Source of the DNA: Thelephora terrestris
Lineage: Eukaryota > Basidiomycota > Agaricomycetes > Thelephorales > Thelephoraceae
Assembly: GCA_015956445.1 (NCBI GenBank)
Contig: WIUZ02000001.1
Location: 2,790,001 to 2,854,000, forward strand
Direction: 5' to 3'
Length of the DNA stretch: 64,000 nucleotides
Of the stretch, positions 49,778-60,628 are shown one piece after another. Made by a program: the position numbers and the translations under genes. The notes under the pieces were generated by a model. It made no database searches. It worked only from the letters and a program-made list of their open reading frames with translations, and was not told where the DNA came from. Each line of letters begins with the position of its first letter. The stretch's first letter is position 1.

Positions 49778-51606
49778 TCATGAGATCTGTTCTGGGGGCA
49801 GCCTCGAATTCACCGAGAAAGACTGGTAACCACTAGCACCGAGCACCGGCGGGCGGGGTAACGAGAAATCGATAGCATCGTACGCGGGAGGTGGCATCTC
49901 GTACACCGATGCCCGCATCGCTGCGTGGTTGTCCGGTTCGCTGAACCTTCGATGAAATTCCTGTGGTTGACCGACCCCCAGACCCCCAGCGCTGTCAGCT
50001 CCCGTGTGAAGTGACGAACCGGGCTCTCCCACTTGCCCGGGTGTTTCACTTGTAGACGATAGTATCACATCTGAGGAGGCCGCGGACGGTGAAATCGACC
50101 TCGCGATATCATCTCTAAGTTTTGGTGGTATTGGAATCGGCAAATGTGGAGGCTGCCTTTGTGGGGGTAGTTGTCTCCGACTGATGGATATTAACGAACG
50201 CGAGACATCACTCCTTTGTCGTGAATGCTGCTGGTGTCGGAAGTGTTGTGGGCTATTCGGGAGAGGGGGAGGGAAACCCGTATCTGGCGAATCTGCGCGT
50301 AACGTAAGGTCGGGCGTCGAGTACGCGCCGGCGAGACTCCAAATCTGTTCCGTTCGGGTAGGGGTTATCGGGGTCGCATGTCCTGGCGGCAGAGGAAGCC
50401 TTCTCCGAACTGTGGGAAGCCTTCCGAGCGATGGTAAGGGCGGGAGCGTGGACGAGCGTGGGGGTATAGGAGGTACTGATGCTTGGTGCTCCTGCGGAAC
50501 CTCTGGCACAGGTGGCACGTCAGGATCCTGAACCGCCAGATGGAAAGACGAATAAGGGTGGTGTTGGGATATCGTCGAAGACGGCGTCGAAGGCACTTCC
50601 GAGTTGAGACTCCGTGAGTCGTCGGTCGAGTTAGAGTTGTTGACGAACGAAGACACGTTCTCGCTCGAATTCCTCGGACTGCGCGAGTCTGTGGACGCAT
50701 ACGACCCCCTTCCACCACCTCTGTTCCTCAAACTGGGCGGAAGGAAGGCTTCCATGGCCGACCTTGCCACGCCGACATCCTCTTGAGGTCGGTGCAAGTA
50801 TTCTTCCGTGTCGGTCACCAGGAGTAAGGACGTCGCAACAAGATAGTCTAGTACCACGTGTGGGACTCCACCATAGTTGGGTTGATTGCGGATCGTATCA
50901 TCCTCTCGTAGAAGCGACGAAAACACTCGTAGACGTGGGGGCGCTGATGGATCCGCGGCTTGAAGGATCGCAAGTGGGCCCTTGATGGACGAGCAGGTGC
51001 ACTGAATAAACCAGAAGGAGGAATAGTAGGCTTAGTGAGGAATGAACAGCGAGCGGAATGAACTTGAAACGAACTGTGTAGGACCCCCCGCTTCGTTTCC
51101 ACTTCAGGCTGTGAGGGTGATGCGGGATTTGAAACTTGCGGGAACTAGGAAGAGATGGATACTGTGAGGTATATGCGAAGGGGAAGGGACGATACGTACG
51201 TGAACAAAGAACCAAACTTCATAAATTCTTCTGCGGGTTTCCACCTGCCACCATGCATCTGGATAGAAATGCCGGAGAGGGCAATAGCGTTTGCTGAAAT
51301 TATCTTGGACCGCGATGGCCATTGTACTTTTATGACACTGGCGATGTTCTCGGTCTCACAGCGAAAGATACTCGTGCGATCCCGGTGGGTTTCGATGATG
51401 TAGAGTGGGCTGTCTGAGAACTCGTCTTTGACAACGGCGTCGAGGAAGGAAGGGGCAGATAGATTTAACGTGAGTAGTGGTGATTCGTGAGATTGGTCCA
51501 TGGGAAGATCTAGCTTGCGGAGAGTGGGAAAGATGGCCGAGGTGGAGGGTTGCGGTTCGGGGGTTGCGGAAGGGCGGGAACCGACGATACCTCGGAGGGC
51601 TTTCAT
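49778..51606 (-). CDS. DUF6593-domain protein with long Pro/Ser-rich tail
   Basis: Member of a basidiomycete family (DUF6593) of unknown function. I start at 51606 (MKALRGIVGSRPSATPEPQP). The domain spans roughly residues 35-210: PLLTLNLSAPSFLDAVVKDE, SPLYIIETHRDRTSIFRCET, SVIKVQWPSRSKIISANAIA, then after an intron FQIPHHPHSLKWKRSGGSYT and, after another, GPLAILQAADPSAPPRLRVF, the SLLREDDTIRNQPNYGGVP segment and VVLDYLVATSLLLVTDTEEY. This beta-rich core is typical of the family. The remaining ~360 residues are disordered, rich in Ser, Pro and Arg with repeated PPPLP and RRxLP motifs that could bind SH3 domains, and a terminal MPPPAYDAIDFSLP with a PPxY motif. The tail is unusually long and suggests a scaffold or arrestin-like adaptor role, which is inference. 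Confidence 0.7.
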
Positions 51607-52169
51607 CGGGGTTGATGTAGGATGGGATAGGCGGAAGATGTGGATGAGGTATAACAGGGTGGGTAACGAGGCGCGGCACTCAAAACCAGCCACCTTCCTA
51701 AAGTTGTCCGTGGGTACTTTCGACTGCTCCCGAAGGCCGATCCGAGTCTTGCCTCCGGAGTCCGAGCATTACTACAACAACACTCCCGGTACTCATCATA
51801 GTAAACTGCGTCACTAGAACTGTGCCGAAAGAGATCCATGTTATATTCCATCTCAAAAAAGCGAAAGGGCACACTTCAAAACCTACAAATCGTATCGAGC
51901 GCTCTCTAATCCTACTGTACACTTGCAATTCATCAAACCCAGCTGGGGAGAAATGCGAAACGACAACAGAAAAAGGTGCTGCATCAAGACGGCAATAGAT
52001 CCGAAGTCTACCAATCCGCTCCATGATCAGAGATTCACGGCAGATCTTCCAACGTTTGATGGTGCGAAATCACCATGACCCACAACATAAAGAGAAGAGT
52101 GAGATAAAATAGACGGAGAGAACTAGGTCAATAAAGAGATGAAGTAAACGGGAGCGACGAATCGACGTG
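51607..52169. other. Intergenic: DUF6593 promoter and bZIP 3' UTR
   Basis: No gene seen. The region upstream of the DUF6593 start and downstream of the bZIP stop; several overlapping minus-strand ORFs continue the exon frames without family similarity. Confidence 0.4.
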
Positions 52170-53230
52170 TCAAAAAACTGACTCGGCCAAATCCCAACCG
52201 GACAAAGGGAGATCCAGGCTGGGGGAAAAATCGAATTGTTCCTGGTCAAATTGAACATCAGGAATCATGCTCAACAGTCTCCGTAAATCTTCTCCGTCCA
52301 GTGCGTTACCGGGCATCACCGCCGCCGAGAAGGATGTCGGCGGGATTTCTGTAACTTTGGAATCTGGGGAGAAAACTTCGAAATGGAGAGACGTAGTTGG
52401 TGATGAAGGTGAGGGGGCAATGATCTCCCGCAATAATTCCTCCATGGCGCTATCGCTGACCGGTTTCGATGTCGAGTCGTCGGCGGCAGTCGTCGCCGCT
52501 GGAGATGATGGAGTGGTGTTGAGTTCGGTGGTATGATGATTCGCTGCGAGTCCACCCGCTGCTGGGACGTCGGGGTGAGTTGGGCACCTGATTCGACGGT
52601 CGCCACCCGTGCTAGGTGGCAAGTGGACTCGAACTCCTCAAAAATATTCGAACTCGGGAGTGATGAGGTTGAAGTAGCTGGAGAAATGGGGTAGGCGGCT
52701 GGGAGTGGGGGTACGATGGTAGGAAGAGAGCCAGCGCATGAGGTGGATGGGGGAGCAGGGGAGTCAGTGGAGACACAAGGCGGGACTTGGATGTTAAGTG
52801 GGAGGCCAGAAGCCTGTAAAGCCTTGATGACGGCCGTCCATCCACTCTCCAGACTCTTGATCCTATCCCTGAGCTCTCTGTTCTCGCGAGCCTGTACAGA
52901 TTCTCTCTCGAGGCTGACGGATTTGTTGTCGGCGGAGGTAAATTGGGAGAGACTCATGCCTGCTCGCAGTAGGTGGTTTTCTTGCTCCAACTCTGCCACG
53001 CGCTTCTCCAGGTGAGCGAAATGGGCTTTGCGCTTGTCGCGGGAGTTTTGGGCCGCGATCCGGTTACGGTGAGCCCTGGCGTCTCGTCGCTGTTCAGGAG
53101 TGAGATCAGTCCTGGCCCGTTTACGTGGAGGTTCTACGATAGCAGAATCATCTCGGGTAGATGTTGGACGGACTGCGGCAGACGATGATTCGGAAGGAGA
53201 AGGTGAAGAGAAGGCTGAGGTGGAAGACAT
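52170..53230 (-). CDS. HAC1: HAC1/XBP1/CIB1-like bZIP unfolded-protein-response factor
   Basis: Probable master regulator of the ER unfolded protein response. The start at 53230 opens MSSTSAFSSPSPSESSSAAV; the basic region is RDARAHRNRIAAQNSRDKRK and the zipper AHFAHLEKRVAELEQENHLL, with the N-R-x-A-A-Q-x-S-R-D signature of XBP1/HAC1 proteins. Unspliced, the frame runs to a stop at 52316 (304 residues, basic tail). Removal of 50 nt (52611-52562) joins CHLA to AGGLAANHHTTELNTTPSSP in another frame and gives 336 residues ending SLDLPLSGWDLAESVF, an acidic, hydrophobic-patterned activation-like region. The 50-nt segment lacks GT-AG ends but is flanked by IRE1-type hairpins, described separately. 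I therefore give the span to the spliced stop. Lineage peers are Ustilago cib1 and Cryptococcus HXL1, which carry short unconventional introns. Confidence 0.8.
52562..52611 (-). promoter_or_regulatory. Candidate 50-nt unconventional (IRE1-type) intron
   Basis: On the minus strand the 5' hairpin is GCCACC-[TAGCACG]-GGTGGC (52620-52602), six Watson-Crick pairs around a 7-nt loop. The 3' hairpin is CGTCC-[CAGCAGC]-GGGTG (52569-52553), five pairs including two G-U, again with a 7-nt loop. Cutting both loops after position 3 (TAG^CACG and CAG^CAGC) removes exactly 50 nt, and 50 leaves remainder 2 on division by 3, the shift needed to enter the long alternative frame. The 3' loop fits the CNG^NNGN consensus; the 5' loop departs from it at positions 1 and 6. 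No spliceosomal GT-AG pair explains the same frame change. Confidence 0.6.
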
Positions 53231-54503
53231 GATGTGGTTGCGTGGAATCGTATCCTGTGAGATTGGGAGAGCCGTCTGGAACCAAAAAACAAGCTACTTT
53301 TGTAAGGAGGATGATGGATGTGTTGGTCAAAGGAGCGTTGGCCACGCCATCAGCAAACGTGGAACATTTCCCCCCACAGGACATACCAAATATAGCCAAA
53401 CAACCGAAATAGCTGCTGCGGCCACGTCGCACATCAAATAAAGACCAGTCCTACAAGGGCCAAAACCCATCAGCAGGCTCCGATATGCATGACTGAGTGC
53501 GTAACCACCGCCGTTCTGAAACGCTGGAATGATACTGGATCTGGTTAAGTATGACACTGTTGGTATCTTTGATCGGCCACTAACAACAACTCCATGGCCA
53601 TGGCCCTTGGCGAACAGTCGTCGAATTCACTGGCGCATGATGCATGAAAGTCGAGGCAGCGCGCCAGGAACGACTTGATACTAATGTCGGGCGCTGGACA
53701 TATATTTATCTTTGAAGATTAGGCCTTGGTTGCGCCTTTATCTCGCAAGCGACCAGAAAAACATCACCCGCCTATTGCTGTCCTGCAGTGTTTGCAGTGT
53801 TCACTAGCAGTTTCCTAGCGCTCTAGCTCGTCGGCCACTCTGACTCCCGCTGAAAAGTGGTTGAAATCTTTTTCTTGTTGACGAGTAGCAACCTTACTCG
53901 GTGAAGGAGTTGCTCTCTACGTCTTAATAGTCGGAAACGAGCCCGGAGTTTCGGAGCATTCTGGGAAGAGATTCCACTCTCATCTACCAATGGCCCATTT
54001 TCTGTCATCCGACGGGTATTGCGCCTGCATGGACGTCCGTATTTCGATGCAACAATTCACCATGCAATTCGAGACAAACTGCATCGGCGTGCCGCCCCGC
54101 TAGAAACGTCTACTATCTCATCCGATAAACGCTGCAGTGGAAGGCTTCCGAAGGGAGGAATATCATTCTCTCTGATTTATTATAAGACGAGTAGGGTTAA
54201 GTCCCGACCCGTTCTCTGCCACCGTACGGCGAAAAGATACGTCAGGCTGAAACCCCGCTTTGAGTTCGGAGGAGGGAGGGTCTCCGGAATCAGAAACTGC
54301 ATGTGGGTGAACGCCCCTAATCGACAGGAGCTCGATTATAATAAGTTACTTGGCATGGGGGAAAATACCGAGGAGCAATAGATACCGGAAAAAAAAAGAA
54401 ACTTATCCGTTTACCAACACGAGAGAAAACCGGACCACAGTCCGGAGATCCTGAGATGTTCGGCAGGGTCGTCGAATTCCAATGGTAAAAACGGGTGAAC
54501 TTG
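53231..54503. other. Intergenic: bZIP promoter side
   Basis: No gene I can support. An AT-rich TATATTTAT-like element lies near 53700. An ORF at 54019-54381 (+) has no recognisable sequence. Confidence 0.35.
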
Positions 54504-55815
54504 TCACAGTGAAACTTCTTCGATAGCAACCCCAGGCTCAGCCTCGACACCAGACCCGTCAGGGATTTCCTCCTCCGAACCCAACGAATTTGCTGGATGC
54601 CCAACAGAGAGAGTCGTCTCCTGTTGGCTCTTGAAACGAATTGGACCGATGTTCCCGGAAGTAACAGCGTTGCTCGTCAATGCTCTCCGATCGGCGACTC
54701 GTAGAATGATAAGAAACGGAGCGATGACCTGTTTGTCACCATGATCAGATGACGATGTCCTTGCATTGGCGCGCATCAGGAAAATCGAAAACAGAGCGAA
54801 CCTGGATCTGGACGAGGGGCGGGAAGAAGATAGGGTCGGCGTAGTTCGCGGAACCCCACGTTCCAATAAATAACAGGAAACTAATGGTGTAGAGGGCAGA
54901 AGACTCGATGAGCACCGCGATGATAGTCTTGTACAATGCGGTAGTCCCGGTGGCCTGATCCCCCATCGCATTTCGGATGTTCCTACTGTGCATGACGAGT
55001 CGCACGACGATCATGGATGTGAGGATAACGTTGATCGCAAGGGAAATCGAATAGTACGGAAGGCCGAAGTCGACTGTGATGGTGTTCCAGAAACTATCGT
55101 GTGGTTGTGCGGTTTGGCCGATGACCATGATACCCATAGCTGTGTCCGTGATGTTAGCCGAGAGTATCGCTGTCAGAAGACTCGGTACATACCCAAACAA
55201 GCGAGGTATATTAAGCAGGGGAAGGCTATGATACAGTAGTCCATGGAGTAAATAACATAGCAACGATAGAGCTGGAAGAGCGACCTACGTTAGACATCAG
55301 GCTGGCTGCCAAAAACAGAACTTACCAAAAGGCCGTCGGCTAGCAATTGATTCATGATGAACATAAGGTTGGGAACAACGTTGATGGCCTTGGAGTAGAC
55401 AAGGAGTTGGTATCCTACAGGTCCAGGAGCCGAGTCCCTGTGTAAAGCAGGAAAATCTCGGTCTTCAATGTAGGAAACGGATTGAAGGTCGAGGCCCAGC
55501 CCGACGGCTACTGTCGCAAACGAGAACATGATCGAAGTGTGGGCCACAAGTCCCCACCTGATCCCTCCTTTCGTGTGAGTGACGGGAGAAAGCAACGCCC
55601 TCATACAGTGTAAGAAGAGGATGGCAACAATCCCTAGAAAGATGGATCGGGTAGGCAAGGTGGGCATAAAACGACGGAAGTGTGGTCGGCGTACCATAAG
55701 ATATTGCGCCAAGGAGAACTCCGGCAAAATTGGACTTCTCTGCAAGGTACATCAAGCTTGTGATCTTCGGAGCATTGAGGTTACCAGACCGAGGCTGTTC
55801 CGAAGAGGTGGCCAT
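54504..55815 (-). CDS. Basidiomycete seven-helix membrane protein, unnamed family
   Basis: Integral membrane protein of a family common in agaricomycetes, without established function; GPCR-like topology is suspected, not shown. The start at 55815 (MATSSEQPRSGNLNAPKITS) precedes an extracellular N terminus. Hydrophobic segments follow: FAGVLLGAISYGIVAILFLH, GLVAHTSIMFSFATVAVGLG, YSKAINVVPNLMFIMNQLLA then DGLLLYRCYVIY, YSISLAINVILTSMIVVRLV, ALYKTIIAVLIESSALYTIS with FLLFIGTW, and VIAPFLIILRVADRRALTS. The conserved D-G-L-L-L-Y-R-C segment and the M-x-x-S-R-N-I-R cytosolic loop are family hallmarks I recall. The soluble tail is short, Ser/Glu-rich, ending VEAEPGVAIEEVSL. About five introns; splice phases at 54740-54790 and 55260-55330 are clear. 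Confidence 0.75.
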
Positions 55816-56565
55816 GATTCAGGCGCATGCGACCGTAGAATGGGTGGGGGGAGGGGATCCGGAGTGAGGAAAAGACTTCAAGCTTCATGGGGCAAGCGGG
55901 TTATAAACGTCAAACGTTTGAGGGTTCAGTACTTCAGTTGGAAGTGCGCGATGTGACGAACGGAAGAGTGAGAGGATTCTCGCCTTATTCCCCCTCCATC
56001 ATCACAATCGCTCCACAAATAACGCCAACTGCCAGACGGGTGGCAGCCAATAGAGATTCATCATCTTGGCTGGGCATCGGGCCAGATCCGTCCCTCAACC
56101 CTGTGCTAGCCATCAGCCCTCTCCTTTTTGCAGTGGCATGCCTTTGATCCGAAGCCGACCGTTGGTACAGAGCTCAGGCTTTCACTGTGATGCGCCCATC
56201 AAACTGCTCCCGATATTTTTCTGATCAGATTTCGAGAGGCTGATGTTGATGCATATCCACCATGAAGCGCAGAATCAAGATACTTGTGAGGGTTCCAAAC
56301 ACCTTCCCAAGGTTCCTGGTCTATATTGGAAGATAGCGCTTCTTCGCTCTATACGAGGAGGTCACGTAGACTCCTTCTCCTATGATAAACATTGTCACTC
56401 GTCGAAGCCAGTGATTTATTGATACCTGGAAGGGCGTGTTGCGATTGTGGAGGGCGACTGTGGCAGAGAAATCGTGCAGTGTTGAGATTATATTTGTTTA
56501 CTCGCTGACGAGACGAGGGGACGAACCTTTCGGGCTATCGGTGGGCGAACTATGGAACGATACAA
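55816..56565. other. Intergenic: 7-TM promoter side and RraA 3' UTR
   Basis: No gene seen. Includes CT- and AT-rich patches but no recognisable element. Confidence 0.4.
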
Positions 56566-57313
56566 TCAACCTCTATGGGTTTTGAATGTGGCCCGGACAC
56601 TTTTACCCGCCTTGATGTCCTCCATGCAACGCTCATCAATCTCTTTTCCTTTTCTTGCAGTGTCGACGACCCTCTGGATGTCTTCTTGGGGAATGCAGAC
56701 GACGCCATCTACGTCAGCAACGATATAATCCCCCGGACGAACCGTCACAGGGGGAAAGTTGTCTTCGGCACCTTCCGTATGGATTTCGAGGGAGATATCT
56801 ACTGCAGATGGGCGAGTGAACGGAGATTGACCCAGAGTCGAACGGCCTCTCGAAAAAACAGGATATCCAAGGGAATTGAGTTCTCGGGTGTCCCGACAAC
56901 GACCGGAGATGACTACTCCGATTGTTTTGCGAGTTTGTGCACCAGCAGACATAAGTCCACCCCAAACCGCGTTCTTCGCAGCTGCGAGGCATGGCTTGTC
57001 AACTGTAAGATCTCGTTCCGAAAGCCAAAGGTACTGAACTCGGTGGAGCGTTGATCACAATAACCGTCCCGGCCGGTGCGGTATCGATAAAGTGTGAAGA
57101 AAGCTTTGGAGCGCTTGTGTCCGAAGTGAATGCCATCTGTACCGTATAGGCCGGGCCGCAGATCGTCTGACTAGATGCTGAGGACGAAACCAGATGGATA
57201 TCCGGAATGTGACCGCCGTTGGGAGAACCCAGTTTGATTAAAGCATCAGATATTTCGCAGGCGGAGAATGCTGAGAGTTGTTGGACGAGGGATTCGGAAG
57301 GGTTTGAGGACAT
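56566..57313 (-). CDS. RraA-like protein (HMG/CHA aldolase or oxaloacetate decarboxylase family)
   Basis: Member of the RraA-like fold, which in fungi (yeast YER010C) is linked to 4-hydroxy-4-methyl-2-oxoglutarate aldolase or oxaloacetate decarboxylase activity rather than RNase inhibition. The start at 57313 opens MSSNPSESLVQQLSAFSACE; the ACEISDALIKLGSPNGG turn and CGPAYTVQMA follow. A short intron of about 39 nt (donor GTTCAG, acceptor CTTACAG) joins INAPP to DKPCLAAAKNAVWGGLMSAG. The active-site block GVVISGRCRDTRELNSLGYP holds the metal/oxyanion Arg and Asp, with the binding loop RPGDYIVADVDGVVCIPQED near the end. About 235 residues. The metal-binding residues appear intact, so the enzyme is likely active. 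Confidence 0.8.
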
Positions 57314-57740
57314 AATAGTCCGCAGTTGTTAATTGAGGAGCGAGGACGTACTTGGGGTACGTGCAACGCGTACCAGTACTGTAGGCGAACGGTCTCCCAA
57401 GTTTAGAGATCAGAGGGATTGGCGGCTCAAATTTGTGACGGACGCGCAAGACCAAGTTCCGTTCGTACAGATGCCTCGCTAGGTCCTATGAGAGCCCGGA
57501 GTCGGCCGACAGGATGCCGAGGTTGGCGACGTCATAGTATCACGACCCACGTTGATCTCTGCCACTGGACACCATTACCTCCGCCGTACTCCGCCGTATC
57601 CCCCACTTCCTTGTGAGCTCACGCGCACTTTCATGGTGAATTCGTTTGCTAGTCGGACGTGCAAGAATGTGCAACGATATCTGCGCAAGGCCAAGAAGGC
57701 CGTGATGCGCTCCCACCACTTTCGGATACCAATCTACGAC
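57314..57740. promoter_or_regulatory. Divergent intergenic region RraA-like / VanZ-like
   Basis: 427 nt between divergent start codons. No gene seen and no TATA box recognised. Confidence 0.35.
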
Positions 57741-58560
57741 ATGCCAATTCGTCTACGACCGGTCAGACACTCGCCGCCTTCTCGCTCTCCCTGACCCTGA
57801 ACGGATTCTTCACAGTGGTTTATTGTATTCACGTTTATCGTCATGCTGGTCCTGGCGTTCCTCGGGTTCACGAACATCTCCCACTCCCTGCCGCTCAACG
57901 ACAAACTGCTGCATTTCATGTGCCTCGGAATCGCAACCGGCATATTTTATTTCATCTTTGACGTGGAAGAGTGCGCATCTCCCTCACCCCGTTCGCGTAT
58001 CGACCCTCACCATCAACCAGCGACGCGCGGAGGATATGGTTCTGGCGCCATTCTCCGCTCATCTTCACCGGAATTGTCTGTTTCTTCGCAGGGGGGTTTA
58101 TCAGTGAAGTCGTGCAATCTACGCTCCCCGTGCGTGCGCCGTGTCTAGATTTTGACTTATCCTAGCTCACCTGGGCGCCACAGTATAAGGAGTTTCAAAT
58201 CGGGGATGTGGTGGCGAATCTTTTCGGGTCCTCCGTCGGACTTTTCATATCATACCACCTAGAAAAGTACTACCGGCATCGGAGAGAGGTACCAGTACCG
58301 TATCTCTCGACCAAGGACGCGCAGCTGATCGGTTTTAGATCTCTCAGTTGTATCGACCCCTCGACACAGAGTACTTATCAAATGGTGAAGATGAAGATGA
58401 CCTCGAATCAGGCGGTGTTCAGTTACAAGCTACCTCACAACACCAACACAAATCCTCTTCGAACAACAAGATTCCTGAGACGGGAGCCATCCGACTGGGA
58501 GACGTGTGGGATGAACGAGAGGAATTGTTCGGCGTGGGCGGAGATAGCGACGAAGACTGA
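57741..58560 (+). CDS. VanZ-like membrane protein
   Basis: Small multipass protein with a VanZ-like domain; no biochemical role is established for the fungal members. Exons 57741-57761, 57816-57970, 58021-58129, 58184-58288 and 58339-58560 encode 203 residues. The first exon (MPIRLRP) is followed by a helix in WFIVFTFIVMLVLAFLGFTN, then the signature LPLNDKLLHFMCLGIATGIF, FWRHSPLIFTGIVCFFAGGF then ISEVVQSTLPYKEFQIGDVV, and NLFGSSVGLFISYHLEKYYR. The conserved D-K-x-x-H and E-x-x-Q residues of VanZ-like domains are present. The C-terminal ~70 residues are hydrophilic and acidic, cytosolic by the positive-inside rule. Confidence 0.8.
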
Positions 58561-59581
58561 CCACGCGGATATTAGTACTTGCTATGACTGTATTTTTTGA
58601 GGCAGTTTTGAGGCGAACCTGAACATCGCAGCAATGTGCCGCGGCAGGCTGGGACTCGGCTACTGATTTTGGCCACGGTGATCCGCACTTGTGACGCCGC
58701 CAAATCTTCCTGTATACCGTATGAAGCCTTGGGTCGTCTCTTGCTACTTACCCCCTTCTCTCCTGTGGTTTCCTAGCTTGTGCCCTAGGAGTACGAAGAA
58801 TTTTGCTGCTCTCAAACATTGTGCGCTCATTGGGTCTGCTGAATATGGAAATCTCCCAAGTTGAGACGAGCTGCTACACGTCAGGCTTCGGGGCGCAGGG
58901 TCCCTACAACAGTAAGTCCAAACCCTGAGGTAACCCCGACCTAGCTGAATAATCACATTTGTAGGTTCCGAGATCTCGCGCCTGTAGACGCTGCCAGATA
59001 CTGTTTTTTGCTTCACCTCACCCTCGGAGATCGGGATTCAGATACTCGCTGCTTTAGTCTCTTGCGAGAAATAATGCGTTACAAGTTCGGACTGGAAAAT
59101 ATGCCGTGGATGAGCTGGGTCTAGGTCACTGATTCTTTGGAACTCAAATGCTCGGCGCCGCGGAATAAGGCCAGGTCACTCACCCTGGATTTCCAAGTGG
59201 CTTAGAAACCCCGCAGACAAGTACCGTCGTGCTTGGTTGAAGCTCTTCGCAGAACGGTGGAGTCTGTCATCTTGTCAGATGATACGGCGCTTGTACCCTG
59301 GATCAATCTGTGTGGCTGCAGATCGCTTGAATCACGACCACATCGAAAACTCTGACCGGCCGTTTCTGCTTGACCTCAGTGCTCGTATGAGTGCTGGGCG
59401 TGACCGCGGAGGAGGAAGGGTGACCAGCGGCACATAACTCACGGGAAAAACCGAGGGTGGGTGGCCAGGCATGTGACCTGGTCCACCCACAGTGTTTGAA
59501 AGGAAGACACGATCAGTTCCCCCCCCCCAGACATCCACTTCCACTTCCACAGCCTATCCCCTTCTGACCCCCCTTACAAAA
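58561..59581. other. Intergenic stretch; C11 homopolymer near the end
   Basis: No gene I can support. A run of at least ten C at about 59519-59528 lies just before the start of the next gene. Confidence 0.35.
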
Positions 59582-60628
59582 ATGCGCTTCCACGACCTGA
59601 CAAACGTCTCAATTTCATTACTAGAGGCCTGTGTGGAACAGGTCCGAAATTCCACCATTCTGCCTTTCCACATGGCTAAGCCACCCACAGGTGTTCCCGA
59701 TCTCGTTAACCGCTTGGACACCAGAAATTATACAACAAGAGGACGTTCCAGCTTCCTTCGAGCTCTTCGTTTCCTACTCCACTGAATACAAGGCACTGCG
59801 ATTTCTGGGTGACAACTCGTACGAGTACTGTGGCCCTTTGGATTTCGACGAGGATGCCGTGAATGCCGCCACGAAATGGGATATTGTTCAGTATCGCCGA
59901 TTTGTGAGTAAAGGCAACCCTTGGTCTAACGCCACAGCGGACGGCTGACCGCGACGTAGATTATACCAGACTGGGCCCTACCGGTCAAAGAACCATGGGT
60001 GTACGAAAACAGGAACTCGTGGGTTTCCCCTCTCCACTTCTACCAGTGGAAAATCAGCACCTACTCCCGGGCCCACTCGTACTCCATCCACCACAATTTT
60101 GTTACAGAGGATGACCCAGCGCGGACTGATTCTGGGGACGTGTATCCGAAATACGGGGTTTGGTTCTACCTTCGGGGATTCACCTCGACTTTCCCACTCG
60201 TAATTCCGGTCTCCCCCGCGGGCCTGCCTGTCGATTTCTGCCCAGCAAATTTCGAGGACAACACCATCGTGGCGTACTGTATTCTCCCGAATTTCGTCCA
60301 TTACCTGTCCAGCTTCCTGAGACGAGGGAGGAAAAGCTCGGTGGACGACCTCTCGGCCTTCATCCGATACTACGCCAAAATGCAGCCCGCATACATCGCC
60401 CCCGCAGGAACGGATTTCACCAGGACGTACGTCGAGTGCGGGGAGTATTCCTGCGTGGTCGAGGGCTTTTTTGCCCAGACCCGCGGGAACGGCCTAGCTC
60501 CCATTGCGGGTGACCCCAGGATCCCGCTGGAATACATGGCCCCAGATGTGTTAAAGCTGCCAGGGATCAAGTGGGCCATTGAGTGCGTCTACGAGCAGAC
60601 AATGGCGAAGTGGTTCTTTCACCATTGA
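59582..60628 (+). CDS. Orphan protein, unrecognised
   Basis: I do not recognise this protein. Exons 59582-59690, 59740-59903 and 59960-60628 sum to 313 residues with canonical splice sites (GTGTTC...ACAAG, GTGAGT...CGTAG). The N terminus MRFHDLTNVSISLLEACVEQ is amphipathic. The body is aromatic-rich, with EYKALRFLGDNSYEYCGPLD, DWALPVKEPWVYENRNSWVS, FHFYQ-like repeats of W and Y, YGVWFYLRGFTSTFPLVIPV and a terminal PGIKWAIECVYEQTMAKWFF. Composition and lack of low complexity suggest a folded soluble protein. No signal peptide, membrane helix or catalytic motif is evident. It may be a lineage-restricted basidiomycete family. Confidence 0.55.

Noticed and set aside
52596-52599. Alternative 5' cut CCG^TCGA in the bZIP gene (35-nt removal)
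   Set aside because: Also frame-compatible, but the surrounding sequence forms no stem with a 7-nt loop.
52562-52698. Alternative 137-nt removal in the bZIP gene using CAG^CCGC
   Set aside because: Frame-compatible, but the 5' loop has no flanking stem and the segment is much longer than known basidiomycete cases.
54019-54381. 120-codon plus-strand ORF
   Set aside because: Basic, low-information sequence with no family resemblance; likely chance in an intergenic stretch.
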